Below, in pieces: positions 1-13,285 of a stretch of 64,000 nucleotides of DNA. This DNA comes from Persicaria tinctoria (taxonomy: Eukaryota; Streptophyta; Magnoliopsida; Caryophyllales; Polygonaceae): contig JBANSL010000019.1 of NCBI GenBank assembly GCA_037127255.1, positions 16,019,001 through 16,083,000 on the forward strand, read 5' to 3'. Position numbers and translations under genes: made by a program. Within the stretch, counting starts at the first letter, position 1, and every line of letters starts with the position of its first letter. The notes under the pieces were generated by a model. It ran no database searches and had not been told where the DNA came from. It worked only from the letters and a program-made list of their open reading frames with translations.

Positions 1-597
1 TTTTTTCCTTTGGCTTGATATTTGTGGACTTAGCCTTGGAATGAGACTAAATGTTACTTCCTTTGGCTTGATATTTGCTGGCTGAGTTTATCCAGAAACT
101 TTGCTTTCTTTTTCTCTGCCTTAGAAAAGTCTTGACTGCAGTGTAGTTGCTTTCTAAATGTTACTAAATGTTACTTCCTAAATGTTGCTTGCTTTCTAAA
201 TGTTACTTCCTAAAAGTCTTGACACACAAGCATTACCTCCTAAATGTTACTTACCTCCTAAATGTTACTTATTTTGAATATACACACAAGCATTCTATTA
301 CTCCTTCCCCAACAATCTGTTACATTACCTAACCTTCACCATAGCCATATCACTACATGTTGCTTTTTTTTTTGTTGCTTATTAATGTTACTTATGTTGA
401 TGATGATTGTGTTTGTTGCTTATTAAACCTGCCACTGCTGGATTTGGATTTGGAATTGTGTTTGTTCCATGGTTCTATTTTAGATTTAGGATTTATGTTG
501 CTTATTGCTAATAATAATGATTAAACTGGATATTATAGGTAAATATCAACTGTCTTATTATCTCAACTGTTATCTGATATGCTCTTATGATTTTTAG

Positions 598-2480
598 GTA
601 AATATCGAACCATCAAGAGTCACAAAACAGCACTCCTCAAGGCAACAGCAGGGAAGAAGCTGAAGATTGAGTGGTCCTGCTTCCACAAGGGGCCTGGCCT
701 CAAGCAACTGCATGACACCTTTGTCCGAGACATTGGGTGTGCTATCAGAGACAAAGTGTCGATGCTTGCATCAACATGGAGCAAACTAACAGATGAGCAA
801 CAGTCCCCCGTAACAGATTACTTGGAGGTAGTTTATTTTTTTTATTATCTTTTATTTAAGTACTTATTACTTATATCTTTATAGTGTGATCTGTGTTTGC
901 TTTCTTGACTGTTGCTTATTTTTACCTAAAAAATACTTATTACTTATATCTTTTACCTAAAAAATATGCTTATCTACTGCACTTATTACTTATATCTTTT
1001 ACCTAATTAAAAAAATATGCTTATCTACTGTACTTATCTACTGTACTTATTACTTAGATCTTTATAGTGTGATCTGGCCTCAAGCAACTTTCACCTAAGT
1101 ACTTAGATTTTTATACTGTACTTATTACTTAGATTTTTTTTAGTGTACTTATTACTTAGATTTTTTTAGTTTGCTTGCTTGGTTGTTGCCTATCTTATTT
1201 TTGCTTCACAATATTATTACTTAGATCTTATTACTTAGATTTTGCTTGCTTGACTGTTGCTTATTTTTGCTTGCTTATCTACTATTAGATTTTTTTAGTT
1301 TGCTTGCTTGGCTGTTGCCTATCTTATTTTTCCTTCACAAAATGCTTATCTACTATTGCTTTTCATCTATTTGCTCTGAATTTTTTTTTCTTGCTTAACT
1401 GTTGCTTGACTGTTGCTTTTTTTTTTATTCCTTGCTTGGTTGTGCTTATCTACTTTTGCTTATCTCCTATTCAATTTATTTTTCTGATATGGATGTGTAG
1501 ATGTACTATGAGATTGACCCTGCAGTTGACTCATACGGGGAGAAGAAGAGCGGAAAAGCATATGGGGCCTGGAAGTATGACTGTCATCAACACTTCCTGG
1601 AGTGGGGGGGCGAGGACATACCACTTGAGTTTGTCGCTCGCCTTGAGCAGTGGCGGTTCTTGGTGAGTGACTTCACAGACGAAGCGAGAATGGTAATTTC
1701 TCATTAATTCCCTAACTTGTTTTTTTATTCGCTGTTTATCTTATTGTTTATCACTTGTGATTTCTGATTGACTATCTTTTTACAGGCCCTGTGTGAGCGA
1801 AATAAGCAAAACAGGACCAAGAACCCGAACCCCCTTAATCATCACAATGGGTCTAAGCCCCTGAGCTTCCGAGCAGAAGAGCTCATCGTTAAGGAAAACC
1901 ATCCGGCGGCATGGCTTAAGACAACCATAGAAGCCTACGAGGGGTGTCCGGGTGCGCAAGATGGACTGGTATGACCTTTTTTTTTCTGTAATTTTTCCTA
2001 AGTACTTAGGTTTTACTTATATTATTGCATTTCTTATAAATCCTGTTAAAAAATGCATTTTTGTATGACTTTCTTATTTCTCCTAAGTACTTAGGTTTTA
2101 CTTAGGTTTTCTGTATGAGTTTCTGTATGACTTTCTTATTTTCTGTATGAGTTTTACTGACTGTAATTTTTGTATGACTTTCTGATTTCTTATAAATTGT
2201 AAAATCAGAAGTTCAAAAATGCATTTCTGTAATTTTTCCTAAGTTTGTGTACATCCTATAACTTGTATGACTTTCTTATTCTCTGTATGACTTTCTTATT
2301 CTCTGTATAACTTGTATGACTTTCTTATTTTCTGTAATTTTTTCCTAAGTTTCTGTATGACTTTCTTATTCTCTGAGTTTGTGTACATCCTATAACTTGT
2401 TTTACTTATATATATTCCTTTTACTTATATATTCCTTTTACTGGTTTGAAATCAATATATGCATTCCTTTCTGTGTTTTA

Positions 2481-2560
<80 letters not shown>

Positions 2561-3369
2561 TTTTACTTATAAATTTCTGTGTTTGTAGGCCAAATTGAAA
2601 CGTCGTCTTGATGAAGTCTGCACTGTTGGAGAAGGAGGAGAAGACCCAAGCCAAATACCACCCCTCTCTGTCGAAGAACAAACACAGATCATCTTGGATT
2701 GCTTTGGGGAAAGAAAAGGAACAGAAGTTCGAGGTATAGTTCAATCCCACTTATTTTATTATTGTTTTACAATTTTCAGAAGTTCATAAAAATATTTTAC
2801 TTGTTATGATTCATATCAAGATTTTACTTATGTTTGAATTTCTGATTTTACAATTTCCATTACAAGATTTTACTTACGTTTTCAATCTTGTTTTCATAAC
2901 AAGATTTTATTTATGTTTTACAATTTCCATTACTGATTTTACTTATAGTTTATAACAATATTTTACTTATGTTTTCAATCCCACTGATTTTACTTATTAT
3001 GTTTTAAATCTCTTTTTAAAAGGAATGGGTGCAGCTGGAGAGCGGCCTGCAAAGAAAAGAGGGGGTCCATGGGCAGCAAGGGCTGCAGAGAGGGACAAGG
3101 AGCTGGAGGAGGCGTAGGCTGAAATTGTAAGGCTGCGTGAGAAAACCACCCTAACCGAGACCAAGAATGAGCAGCTGGAGGAGCGTATGGCCAGCATCGA
3201 GAGGCTCATGATGGGCATGCTAAGTGGTCAGGCCAACTCACAACCATCCGTCACCTCCGTAGTGTGTCCTCAGGCTGTCCCTTCAGCCACAGCTTCTCCT
3301 CAGCCCTCCTTTAACTCAGCTGGTCATCCAATAGACAGTCGGCCCTCCCCCAGCCAAAATAGCTAGGTA
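598..3369 (+). pseudogene. CACTA second-protein gene (Transposase_24-like), broken copy in A
   Basis: Exons with consensus splice sites are 598-827, 1501-1692, 1786-1968, 2589-2733 and 3023 to about 3369; the proline-rich first exon is outside the window. Exons 2-4 resemble the plant Ptta/En/Spm transposase family (PF03004): GKYRTIKSHKT at the start, an AYGAWKYDCHQHFLEW block, and an ERNKQNR...HHNGSKPLSF block. The last exon encodes a charged coiled coil (ELEEA...EIVRLREKT...EQLEERMASIERLM). In CACTA elements this class of protein binds subterminal repeats and helps the transposase. This copy is disrupted: an in-frame TAG at 3115-3117 stands where B has AAG, and two C residues are missing near 3348, shifting the frame before the stop that B uses. 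Introns are AT-rich and full of short TTGCTTGCTT/ACTTATTACTTAGAT repeats. Confidence 0.8.
2485..2557. repeat. (TA)n microsatellite in an intron of element A
   Basis: Uninterrupted alternating TA of about 73 bp in the intron before the GCCAAATTGAAACG exon. The homologous intron of element B has a (TA)n tract at the same place, so the microsatellite predates their divergence. Open frames reading YIYIYI through it are artefacts. Confidence 0.95.
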
Positions 3370-3711
3370 AGGACGCCCTCCTCATATCCCTCTAACTAAA
3401 ACATGGGTTTGGTTTTTTGGAGAAACATTTAGAACTTGTGTATTCTGGAATTTGTAGTATTTGTATATACTTTTTGTGAAGTTTTTTGTGAAGTTGCTCA
3501 AGATGGATATTTGTCACATACTTTTGGTATGTTGGACAAGGTTTAGGGTGGATTACAAGGTTTTTAATGTGATGGGTTGAATTGCTTGTGCTTGTGTGTT
3601 GTTGAGTATGTTGTTGTTTATAGAGTTTAGGACAGGAGCACAACATGTGCTATAAGGTACATTCGAACAGGGGGCACCTGCCCTATTAAATTTTTTTTTT
3701 TAAAATCAAAA

Positions 3712-4255
3712 CAATTCAGGCGACGAACAAACAACCTTACATCGTCTTATTACTAAAAAAAAAAAAAATTAAACCTATTCAGGCGACGGACTTATATAAA
3801 ATTTCGTCTCCTGAACACTCCAGCTACGGACATACAACTGAGAATGCATCTTTAGACTAAACTCAGGAGACAAAACAATTATATGTTCGTCTCCTGAATG
3901 TATCTAGGCGACGACACATAAAGAAAAAAGTCCGTCGCCTGGATGCTTTCATAGCCCTATGGACCGACTCAGGCGACGAACTTATGACACTAAACTCGTC
4001 GTCTGAGTCTTAATGGGCGGGCCTGGATGGCCCTTGGCCTCTGACAACATCATCAGTCGACGAACACTTTTTCCGTCGCCTGAGTTCACTCCGCCGACGA
4101 ACATACAGATGCTCGTCGACTGAATGGTGGAAGGATGAAAGTCACCCGACCACAACTCAGGCGACGGAAGTTCGTCGCCTGAGTTGTTAGAGGGAGAAAA
4201 GCACCTTTCAAGCGACGACTTCGGTCCGTCGCCCGAAAGGCCATCTGGCGTAGTG
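3712..4255. repeat. Subterminal hairpin array of CACTA A
   Basis: About nine modules, each a TCAGGCGACGRA motif followed after a short spacer by its reverse complement TYCGTCGCCTGA, for example CTCAGGCGACGGAAGTTCG at 4156 followed at once by TCGCCTGAGT. Variants use GGAGACGAA or AGTCGACGAA, changed the same way in both halves. Such motifs are the expected binding sites of the CACTA second protein. The array runs up to the TAGTG end. Confidence 0.85.
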
Positions 4256-4709
4256 AAGAGAGAAAAACGAGAGTAGCAGGAGAGATAGCACAACATTAAT
4301 CAAATTGGGGGAGATGGACAATTTTACAATTTGTCCCAAAATCCGAACACTACGAAAATTTGCGCATGTTGCGCAAATTTTCTCTTAATGAAATGTAGTT
4401 GTTGTACATCAGAAAATAGTGAGCTGTTTTGAATAATATATAACATAGAAGGTATACTTCTCTAATATATATTAATACCAAATGGTTTTGAGATGAAACT
4501 ATGTTAAGATAGAAGATAACTCTTGCAAGAGGTCAAGGGTTTCAAATCACGTTATTTACACATTTGTGTAATTAGTGGGTGCTCAAGCCTTCATTGGCTT
4601 GGGTTAGCATGCGTGGTGGATTGTTGTCTGGCTTACCCGGTTCGTAACCTTTGCAACCTAGGGCTCGGACCCGTGAGGGATTAGTCAACAACCTTGGAAC
4701 TCCCACATC

Positions 4710-4712
<3 letters not shown>
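4256..4712. other. Spacer without a recognisable gene
   Basis: This AT-rich stretch between element A and the first (TA)n tract has no open frame or repeat that I recognise. Its first 45 bases are purine-rich (AAGAGAGAAAAACGAGAG), so the minus strand is CT-rich, like a plant 5' leader. Confidence 0.5.

Positions 4713-4766
<54 letters not shown>
4713..4766. repeat. (TA)n microsatellite at the left edge of E1
   Basis: About 54 bp of uninterrupted TA directly followed by CGTGTATCATTTACACAAAT, the left inverted terminal repeat of E1. Confidence 0.95.
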
Positions 4767-6385
<1,619 letters not shown>

Positions 6386-6534
6386 CGTGTTTCTTGTATA
6401 TACCCGCACACAACCATCATATATAACAAGCCTCTTGACCTTTAGCATAGACAAACAACCAACGGACATGAGTGTGGTTTAACTTGAGGTAATCAGTTGA
6501 TAGTCTAATAGGATACATGACAAACTTCCCTTTT

Positions 6535-6903
6535 TTTTTTTTTTTGATAAGAAAATATTTCGGCTGGCAAAGACCTAGCAGATCACATCCTGACGAATGA
6601 GGTCTAAAAGATCTGAATTTATTGCAAGAGCATGTCCCCGCATAGAACGACTAAGGTCTACAACCTTATAAACCACTCTATTTCCAATGCGGCGGACATG
6701 CGAGAATGATACTTCTTAAAAGTGTTGGATAATTGTTTTCATATCTCCCATAGCCAGTTCAATTTCACATGGACATTTTTCTTTATTTGCGAGGTGGTTG
6801 ATGATGATTTGTGTGTCTCCTTCGATCTCGAGTTTTTTGATATGAACCTCTCTAACTTTAAAACAACATTCTCTCAAAACGAGGGCTTTCGCCATAAGAA
6901 GCG
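6535..6903 (-). pseudogene. RNase H-like (RVT_3) retroposon fragment with poly(A) end
   Basis: On the minus strand from about 6903 the frame reads a plant RNase H-like domain: an ALVLRECC helix, a KKLEIEGDTQIIINHL block holding the conserved acidic E-G-D, then VSFSHVRRIGNRVV, which is typical of the C-terminal RNase H of plant LINE-type retrotransposons and related host proteins. An in-frame TAA lies between the third and fourth blocks. Just after the domain is a run of about 17 A on the minus strand (T at 6529-6545), as expected for the 3' tail of a 5'-truncated retroposon. I infer a dead LINE-derived or retrotransposed copy; no flanking duplication was identified. Confidence 0.55.
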
Positions 6904-6989
6904 TTTGGTTGCCAATATGATTTTATCCCAAAGTCAAAGGTTTCCCTGTCCTTATTTGTTCGGTAGGGTTTGTATATAGGGTGGTTTTA

Positions 6990-7389
6990 AAAAAAAAAAA
7001 AAAAAATTTATTTTCAAGAGTTGTCAGTTGTCATATACCAATTTGAGTGGTGTACACCAGTAAGACCTGATCTCGAGATTCATTACCTGTATGTATCACT
7101 AGCTAGATACAGAGTACTTGTCACAACCCTAAAATTTTCTTTATTTGTGGAAATCTCAAAAAGGATGAATTTTAGCATTTGCGAGGATTGCATTTATATC
7201 ATAAGTCGCTATTAAATTAATTAGGCTAGGGATAACTTGCTGTAAACTCAACCTACTCTTAAATTCAAACCCCGTAAGAAAATAAGGCAAAGGTTTTCCG
7301 GCCCCCACGTAAACTGATTAATACTACGACGAAAGGACTGTTTTATCCCAAACAATACGTTCTAATCTAGAGAAATTGATCAACCATTG
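6990..7389. other. Spacer without a recognisable gene
   Basis: AT-rich sequence with an A17 run near 6990. No gene or repeat was recognised up to the CACTA terminus. The three bases before the terminus are TTG. Confidence 0.5.
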
Positions 7390-8010
7390 CACTACACCAG
7401 ATGGCCTTTCGGGCGACGGACCGAAGTCGTCGCCTGAAAGGTGTTTTTCGCCCTCTGACGCCTCAGGCGACGAACTTCCGTCGCCTGAGTTGTTGTCGGG
7501 TGACTTTCATCCTTCCACCATTCAGTCGACGACAATCTGTATGTTCGTCGGCGGAGTTAACTCAGGCGACGGAAAAAGTGTTCGTCGACTGATGATGTTG
7601 TCAGAGGCTAAGGGCCATCCAGGCCCGCCCATTAAGACTCAGGCGACGAGTTTAGTGTCATAAGTTCGTCGCCTGAGTCAGTCCATAGGGCTATGAAAGC
7701 ATTCAGGCGACGGACTTTTTTCTTTATGTGTCGTCGCCTAGATAGTTTCAGGAGACGGAAATTGAATTATTTTGTGTCCTGAGTCGGTCCATAGGGCTAT
7801 GAAAGAATTCAGGCGACGGACTTTTTTCTTTATGTGTCGTCGCCTAGATAGTTTCAGGAGACGGAAATTGAATTATTTTGTCTCCTGAGTGTAGTCTAAG
7901 GATGCATTCTCAGCTGTATGTCCGTAGCTGGAGTGTTCAGGAGACGAAATTTTATACAAGTCTGTCGCCTGAATAGGTTTAATTTTTTTTTTATAGTATA
8001 AGTTCGTCGC
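7390..8010. repeat. Left subterminal hairpin array of CACTA B
   Basis: Paired GGCGACGRA / TYCGTCGCC modules matching the array of element A in reverse order. It includes a local duplication of about 104 bp: the segment from GTCCATAGGGCTATGAAAG through TTCAGGAGACGGAAATTG occurs at about 7680-7765 and again at about 7787-7870. Confidence 0.85.
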
Positions 8011-9313
8011 CTGAATTGTTTTGATTTTAAAAAAATAAAATTTAATAGGGCAGGTGCCCCCTGTTCGAATGTACCTTATAGCACATGTTGTGCTCCTGTC
8101 CTAAACTCTATAAACAACAACACACACAACACAAACAACATACTCAACAACATACAAGCACAAGCAATTCATTCCATCACATTAAAAACCTTGTAATCCA
8201 CCCTAAACCTTGTCCAACATACCAAAAGTATGTGACAAATATCCATCTTGAGCAACTTAAGAAAAAACTTCACAAAAAACTTCACAAAAAGTATACACAA
8301 ATACTACAAATTCCATCCAACACAAGTTCTCTAAATGTTTCTCCAGAAAACCAAAGCCAAGTTTTAGTTAGAGGGATATGAGGAGGGCGTCCTTACCTAG
8401 CTATTTCGGCTGGGGGGGAGGGCTGACTGTCTATTGGATGACCAGCGGAGTTGGTGGAGGGCTGAGGAGAAGCTGTGGCTGAAGGGACAGCCTGAGGACA
8501 CACTACGGAGGTGACGGATGGTTGTGAGTTGGCCTGACCACTTAGCATGTCCATCATGAGCCTCTCGATGCTGGCCATACGCTCCTCCAGCTGCTCATTC
8601 TTGGTCTCAGTTAGGGTGGTTTTCTCACGCAGCCTTTCAATTTCAGCCTTCGCCTCCTCCAGCTCCTTGTCCCTCTCTGCAGCCCTTGCTGCCCATGGAC
8701 CCCCTCTTTTCTTTGCAGGCCGCTCTCCAGCTGCACCCATTCCTTTTAAAAAAAGATTGAAAACATAAGTAAAATATTGTTATGAACTATAAGTAAAATC
8801 AGTAATGGAAATTGTAAGTAAGAATGAGCAGCTGGAGAATAAGAAAGTCATAAATAAAATCTTGTTATGAAAACAAGATTGAAATCTTGATATGAATTAT
8901 AACAAGATTGAAATTGTAAGTAAAATCAGTAATGGAAATTGTAAGTAAGGATTGAACACATAAATAAAATCTTGTTATGAAAACAAGATTGAAAACGTAA
9001 GTAAAATCTTGTAATGGAAATTATAAAATCAGAAATTCAAACATAAGTAAAATCTTAATATGAATTATAACAAGTAAAATATTTTTATGAACTTATGAAA
9101 ATTGTAAAACAATAATAAAATAAGTGGGATTGAACTATACCTCGAACTTCTGTTCCTTTTCTTTCCCCAAAGCAATCCAAGATGATTTGTGTTTGTTCTT
9201 CGACAGAGAGGGGTGGTATTTGGCTTGGGTCTTCTCCTCCTTCTCCAACAGTGCAGACTTCATCAAGACGACGTTTCAATTTGGCCTACAAACACAGAAA
9301 TTTATAAGTAAAA

Positions 9314-9316
<3 letters not shown>

Positions 9317-9403
<87 letters not shown>
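9317..9403. repeat. (TA)n microsatellite in an intron of element B
   Basis: About 87 bp of perfect TA, in the intron homologous to the one holding 2485-2557 in element A. Confidence 0.95.
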
Positions 9404-9405
<2 letters not shown>

Positions 9406-12299
9406 TAAAACACATAAAGGAATGCATATATTGATTTCAAACCAGTAAAAGGAATATATAAGTAAAAGGAATATATATATAAGTAAAACAAGTAAAACAC
9501 AGAAAGAAATGCATTTTTGAACAGGATTTATAAGAAATGCAATAATATATAAGTAAAACCTAAGTACTTAGGAAACAACCAAGCAAGCAAACTAAAAAAA
9601 TCTAATAGTAGATAAGCAAGCAAAAATAAGCATCAGTCAAGCAAGCAAACAAATCTCATAGTAGATAAGCAGGAAAAAAAAATTCATAGCAAATAGATGA
9701 AAAGCAACAATAGATAAGTATTTTTTAAGCAACATAATAGATGTGAAGATAGGCAACAGCCAAGCAAGCAAACAAAAAAAAAGAAGATAGGCAACAGCCA
9801 CACATGACAGAAGATAGGCAACAGCTAAGCAAGCAAACAAAAAAAAAATCAGTGCATAATAGACGTGAAGCACAAAACCAAATTAAGCAACATAATAGAT
9901 GTGAAGCACAAAAAAAAAGTGCAATAAAAAAAATAAGATACCAGTCCATCTTGCGCACCCGGACACCCCTCGTAGGCTTCTATGGTTCTCTTAAGCCATG
10001 CCGCCTGATGGTTTTCCTTAACGATGAGCTCTTCTGCTCGGAAGCTCAGGGGCTTGGACCCATTGTGATGATTAAGGGGGTTCGGGTTCTTGGTCCTGTT
10101 TTGCTTGTTTCGCTCACACAGGGCCTGTAAAAAGATAGTCAATCAGAAATCACAAGTGATAAACAATAAGATAAACGGCGAATAAAAAAACAAGTTAGGG
10201 AATTAATGAGAAATTACCTTTCTCGCTTCGTCTGTGAAGTCACTCACCAAGAACCGCCACTGCTCAAGGCGAGCGACAAACTCAAGTGGTATGTCCTCAC
10301 CCCCCCCCCCCCCCCCCACACTCCAGGAAGTGTTGATGGCAGTCATATTTCTAGGCCCCATATGCTTTTCCGCTCTTCTTCTCAACGTATGAGTCAACTG
10401 CAGGGTCAATCTCATAGTACATCTACACATCCATATAAGAAAAAAAAAATTTGAATAGGAGATAAGCAAAAGTAGATAAGCACAACCAAGGAAGGAAACA
10501 AAAAAAAAGCAACAGTTAAGCAAGAAAAAAAAATACAGAGCAAATAGATGAAAAGCAACAGTAGATAAGCATTTTGTGAAGGAAAAATAAGATAGGCAAC
10601 AGCCAAGCAAGCAAACTATAAAGAAACAGTAGATAAGCATTTTGTGAAGGAAAAAATAGATGTGAAGCACAAATCAAGAAAGCATAAGTAATAAGAAACT
10701 ATAAAGAAACATAAGTAATAAGCAACATAATAGATGTGAAGAAACTATAAAGAAACTATAAGTAATAAGCAACATAATAGATGTGAAGCACAAAACCAAA
10801 GAAACATAAGAAACTATAAAGAAACATAAGTAATAAATGTGAAGCATAATTATAAAGAAACATAGGTAAACATAGATCACACTATACACAGATCACACTA
10901 TACAGAGACTATACACAGATCACACTATAGTTGCTTTAGGATACACATAAACTATACACAGAAACTATAAAGATGTGAAGCATAATTATAAAGCAACTAT
11001 AAAAAAATTCATAGCAAATAGATGAAAAGCAACTATAAAGAAACATAAGTAATAAGAAACTATAAAGAAATACATGTGAAGCAAAAATAAGCATCAGATA
11101 AGCATTTTGTGAAGGAGAAAGCAACTATAAAGAAACATAATTAATAAGAAACTATAAAGAAATAGATGTGAAGCAAAAATAAGCATCAGATAAGCATTTT
11201 GATGAAGGAAAAAATAGATGTGAAGCACAAATCAAGAAAGCATAAGTAATAAGAAACTATAAAGAAACATAAGTAATAAGCAACATAATAGATGTGAAGA
11301 AACTATAAAGAAACTATAAGTAATAAGCAAAATAATAGATGTGAAGCACAAAACCAAAGAAACATAAGAAACTATAAACTACCTCCAAGTAATCTCTTAC
11401 GGGGGACTGTTGCTCATCTGTTAGTTTGCTCCATGTTGATGCAAGCATCGGCACTTTGTCCCTGATAGCACACCCAATGTCTCGGACAAAGGTGTCATGC
11501 AGTTGCTTGAGGCCAGGCCCCTTGTGGAAGCAGGCCCACTCAATCTTCAGCTTCTTCCCTGCTGCTGCCTTGAGGAGTGCTGTTTTGTGACTCTTGATGG
11601 TTCGATATTTACCTAAAAATCATAAGAACATATCAGATAACAGTTGAGATAAGTAACATTAATAAGCAACAAAAAAAAAACACAATCATCATCAACATAA
11701 GTAACATTAATAAGCAACAAAAAAAAAAAGCAACATGTAGTGATATGGCTATGGTAAAGGTTAGATAATGTAACAGATTGTTGGGGAAGGAGTAACAGAA
11801 TGCTTGTGTGTATATTCAACATAAGTAACATTTACAAAGCAAGCAACATTTATGAAGTAACATTTAGTAACATTTAGGAAGTAACATTTAGAAAGCAACT
11901 CTAAATTAAAAAGAAGTACTAGCAAAGAAAGGAGTAACAGAATGCTATGGTCAAGACTTTAAATTAAAGAGAAGCAACTCTAAATTAAAGAGAAGTACTG
12001 GCAGAGGAAGTAACATTTAGTAACATTTAGTAATATTTAGAAAGGAGTAACAGAATGCTATGGTCAAGACTTTTCTAAGGCAGAGAAAAAGAAAGCAAAG
12101 TTTCTGGATAAACTCAGCCAGCAAGACTCTAAATTAAAGAGAAGTACTGGAAAAATAAGGCCAATCAAACAAGTAAGTCCACAAATATCAAGCCAAAGGA
12201 AAAAGAAAGCAAAGTCTCATTCGAAGGCTAAGTCCACAAATATCAAGCCAAAGGAAAAAAAATGAATCACTGCATCCAATTAAAAAAAATGAATCACAC

Positions 12300-12545
12300 A
12301 AATAAAATTGAAACCCTAAATCCTAAATCAGATTGAAACCCTAAATCCTAAATCAGATTAAAACCCTAAATCCTTATACAAATTGAAACCCTAAATCCTA
12401 AATCCTATGAGATTGAAACCCTAAATCCTAAATCAGATTAAAACCCTAAATCCTTATACAAATTGAAACCCTAAATCCTATAAGATTGAAACCCTAAATC
12501 CTAAATCAGTATACAAATTGAAACCCTAAATCCTTATACAATTTT
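12300..12545. repeat. Telomere-like degenerate minisatellite in intron 1 of the B second gene
   Basis: About nine copies of an AAACCCTAAATCC core, spaced 20-35 bp and separated by TAAATCAGATT or TTATACAAATTG. The core contains the plant telomere heptamer CCCTAAA and the telo-box AAACCCTAA. It lies just downstream (in gene sense) of the proline-rich first exon, within the first intron. Confidence 0.8.
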
Positions 12546-13149
12546 AAAGAATCTGACAGAGGAAGAGAGAGAGATGCTAACCACGACATCGGATGGAGCG
12601 AGGGGCCTCGCCTGATGACGTAGCTACTGGGTTGGCGCCGACAATGGCTGTGGATGGCACAGGGTTGCTATTGGTGAGAGATAGGAGAGGAGGTGGCACC
12701 GGGGTTGTTGCAGAGGGAGTGGGAGAGGGAGTAGGAGTCCCTGAGGCAGGAGGAGAAGTCGGGGCTGGGTTTGGAGAGGGAGTGGGAGTGGGAGTCGGGG
12801 CCGGGTTTGGAGAGGAAGTGGGAGTGGGAGTCGGGGCCGGATTTGGAGAGGGAGTGGGAATGGGAGCCGGGGCCGGATTTGGAGAGGGAGCCGGAGGCGC
12901 TGAAGCGGCTGAGTTCGATGGCGAGGTTTGCTAGATCAATGGCGGAGGAATCGGGGCCGGAGTGGAGGAGGTTTGCTTCTTTTTCCCCTTCACAGGGCGG
13001 CTTTTAGGAGGCGTGGCGGAGGAGAGGTCGGAGGAGAGGTGGAGGAGGGACGAGAGGAGCGGCGGAGGAGAGGTAGAGGTAGGACGAGAGGAGCGGCGGA
13101 GGAGAGGCGGAGGAGGGACAGAGGCAAGTTGGAGAGGGAGGAGGCGGAG

Positions 13150-13156
<7 letters not shown>

Positions 13157-13224
<68 letters not shown>
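13157..13224. repeat. (GA)n microsatellite upstream of the B second gene
   Basis: About 68 bp of AG repeat; the gene strand therefore reads (CT)n. It sits about 220 bp upstream of the proline-rich exon and may lie in the 5' leader or promoter. Confidence 0.95.
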
Positions 13225-13227
<3 letters not shown>

Positions 13228-13285
13228 TGAGTAAAACAGATTTGGGGCTAGGGTTAGGGGAGGAGTCCGAGTTTGTAAAATCTTA

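Larger units (their letters stand above)
1..4255 (+). mobile_element. CACTA (En/Spm) transposon A, right-hand part
   Basis: The element ends at 4255 in GGCGTAGTG, the reverse complement of a CACTA terminus (CACTACGCCAGATGGCC). Inside this end is an array of paired GGCGACGRA motifs, and before that a spliced second gene. The sequence is collinear, in reverse, with 7390-12258 of element B: the first bases here match B near 12200-12258, so the left end lies outside the window. A's introns are shorter than B's (4255 bp against about 4870 bp). The three bases after the end are AAG; the partner target-site copy is not in view. Confidence 0.9.
8393..12930 (-). pseudogene. CACTA second-protein gene (Transposase_24-like) in B, frameshifted
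   Basis: Minus-strand exons with GT-AG borders are about 12930-12582, 11612-11383, 10422-10218, 10124-9942, 9285-9141 and 8742-8393 (TAA at 8393-8395). The first exon encodes a proline-rich tail with a PNPAPTPTP repeat. It joins the next exon through a split glycine codon. Later exons carry the PF03004-like blocks and a C-terminal coiled coil (MGAAGERPAKKRGG...EEAKAEIERLREK). In CACTA elements this protein binds the subterminal motifs. Damage: an in-frame TAG at 12931-12933 with no ATG in the proline-rich frame, and an 18-C run at 10300-10317 (18 G in sense) where A has 7 G, giving a TGA just after it. The last exon is open, unlike A's. A functional product is unlikely unless the homopolymer is an assembly error. 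Confidence 0.78.

Noticed and set aside
12300..12545. Telomere end or interstitial telomere from chromosome fusion
   Set aside because: Heptamers are not tandem; they are embedded in a longer degenerate unit within an intron of a transposon.
12593..12934. Glycine/valine-rich 113-aa ORF on the plus strand
   Set aside because: Antisense of the proline-rich first exon of the B second gene, where splice phase agrees with the minus strand.
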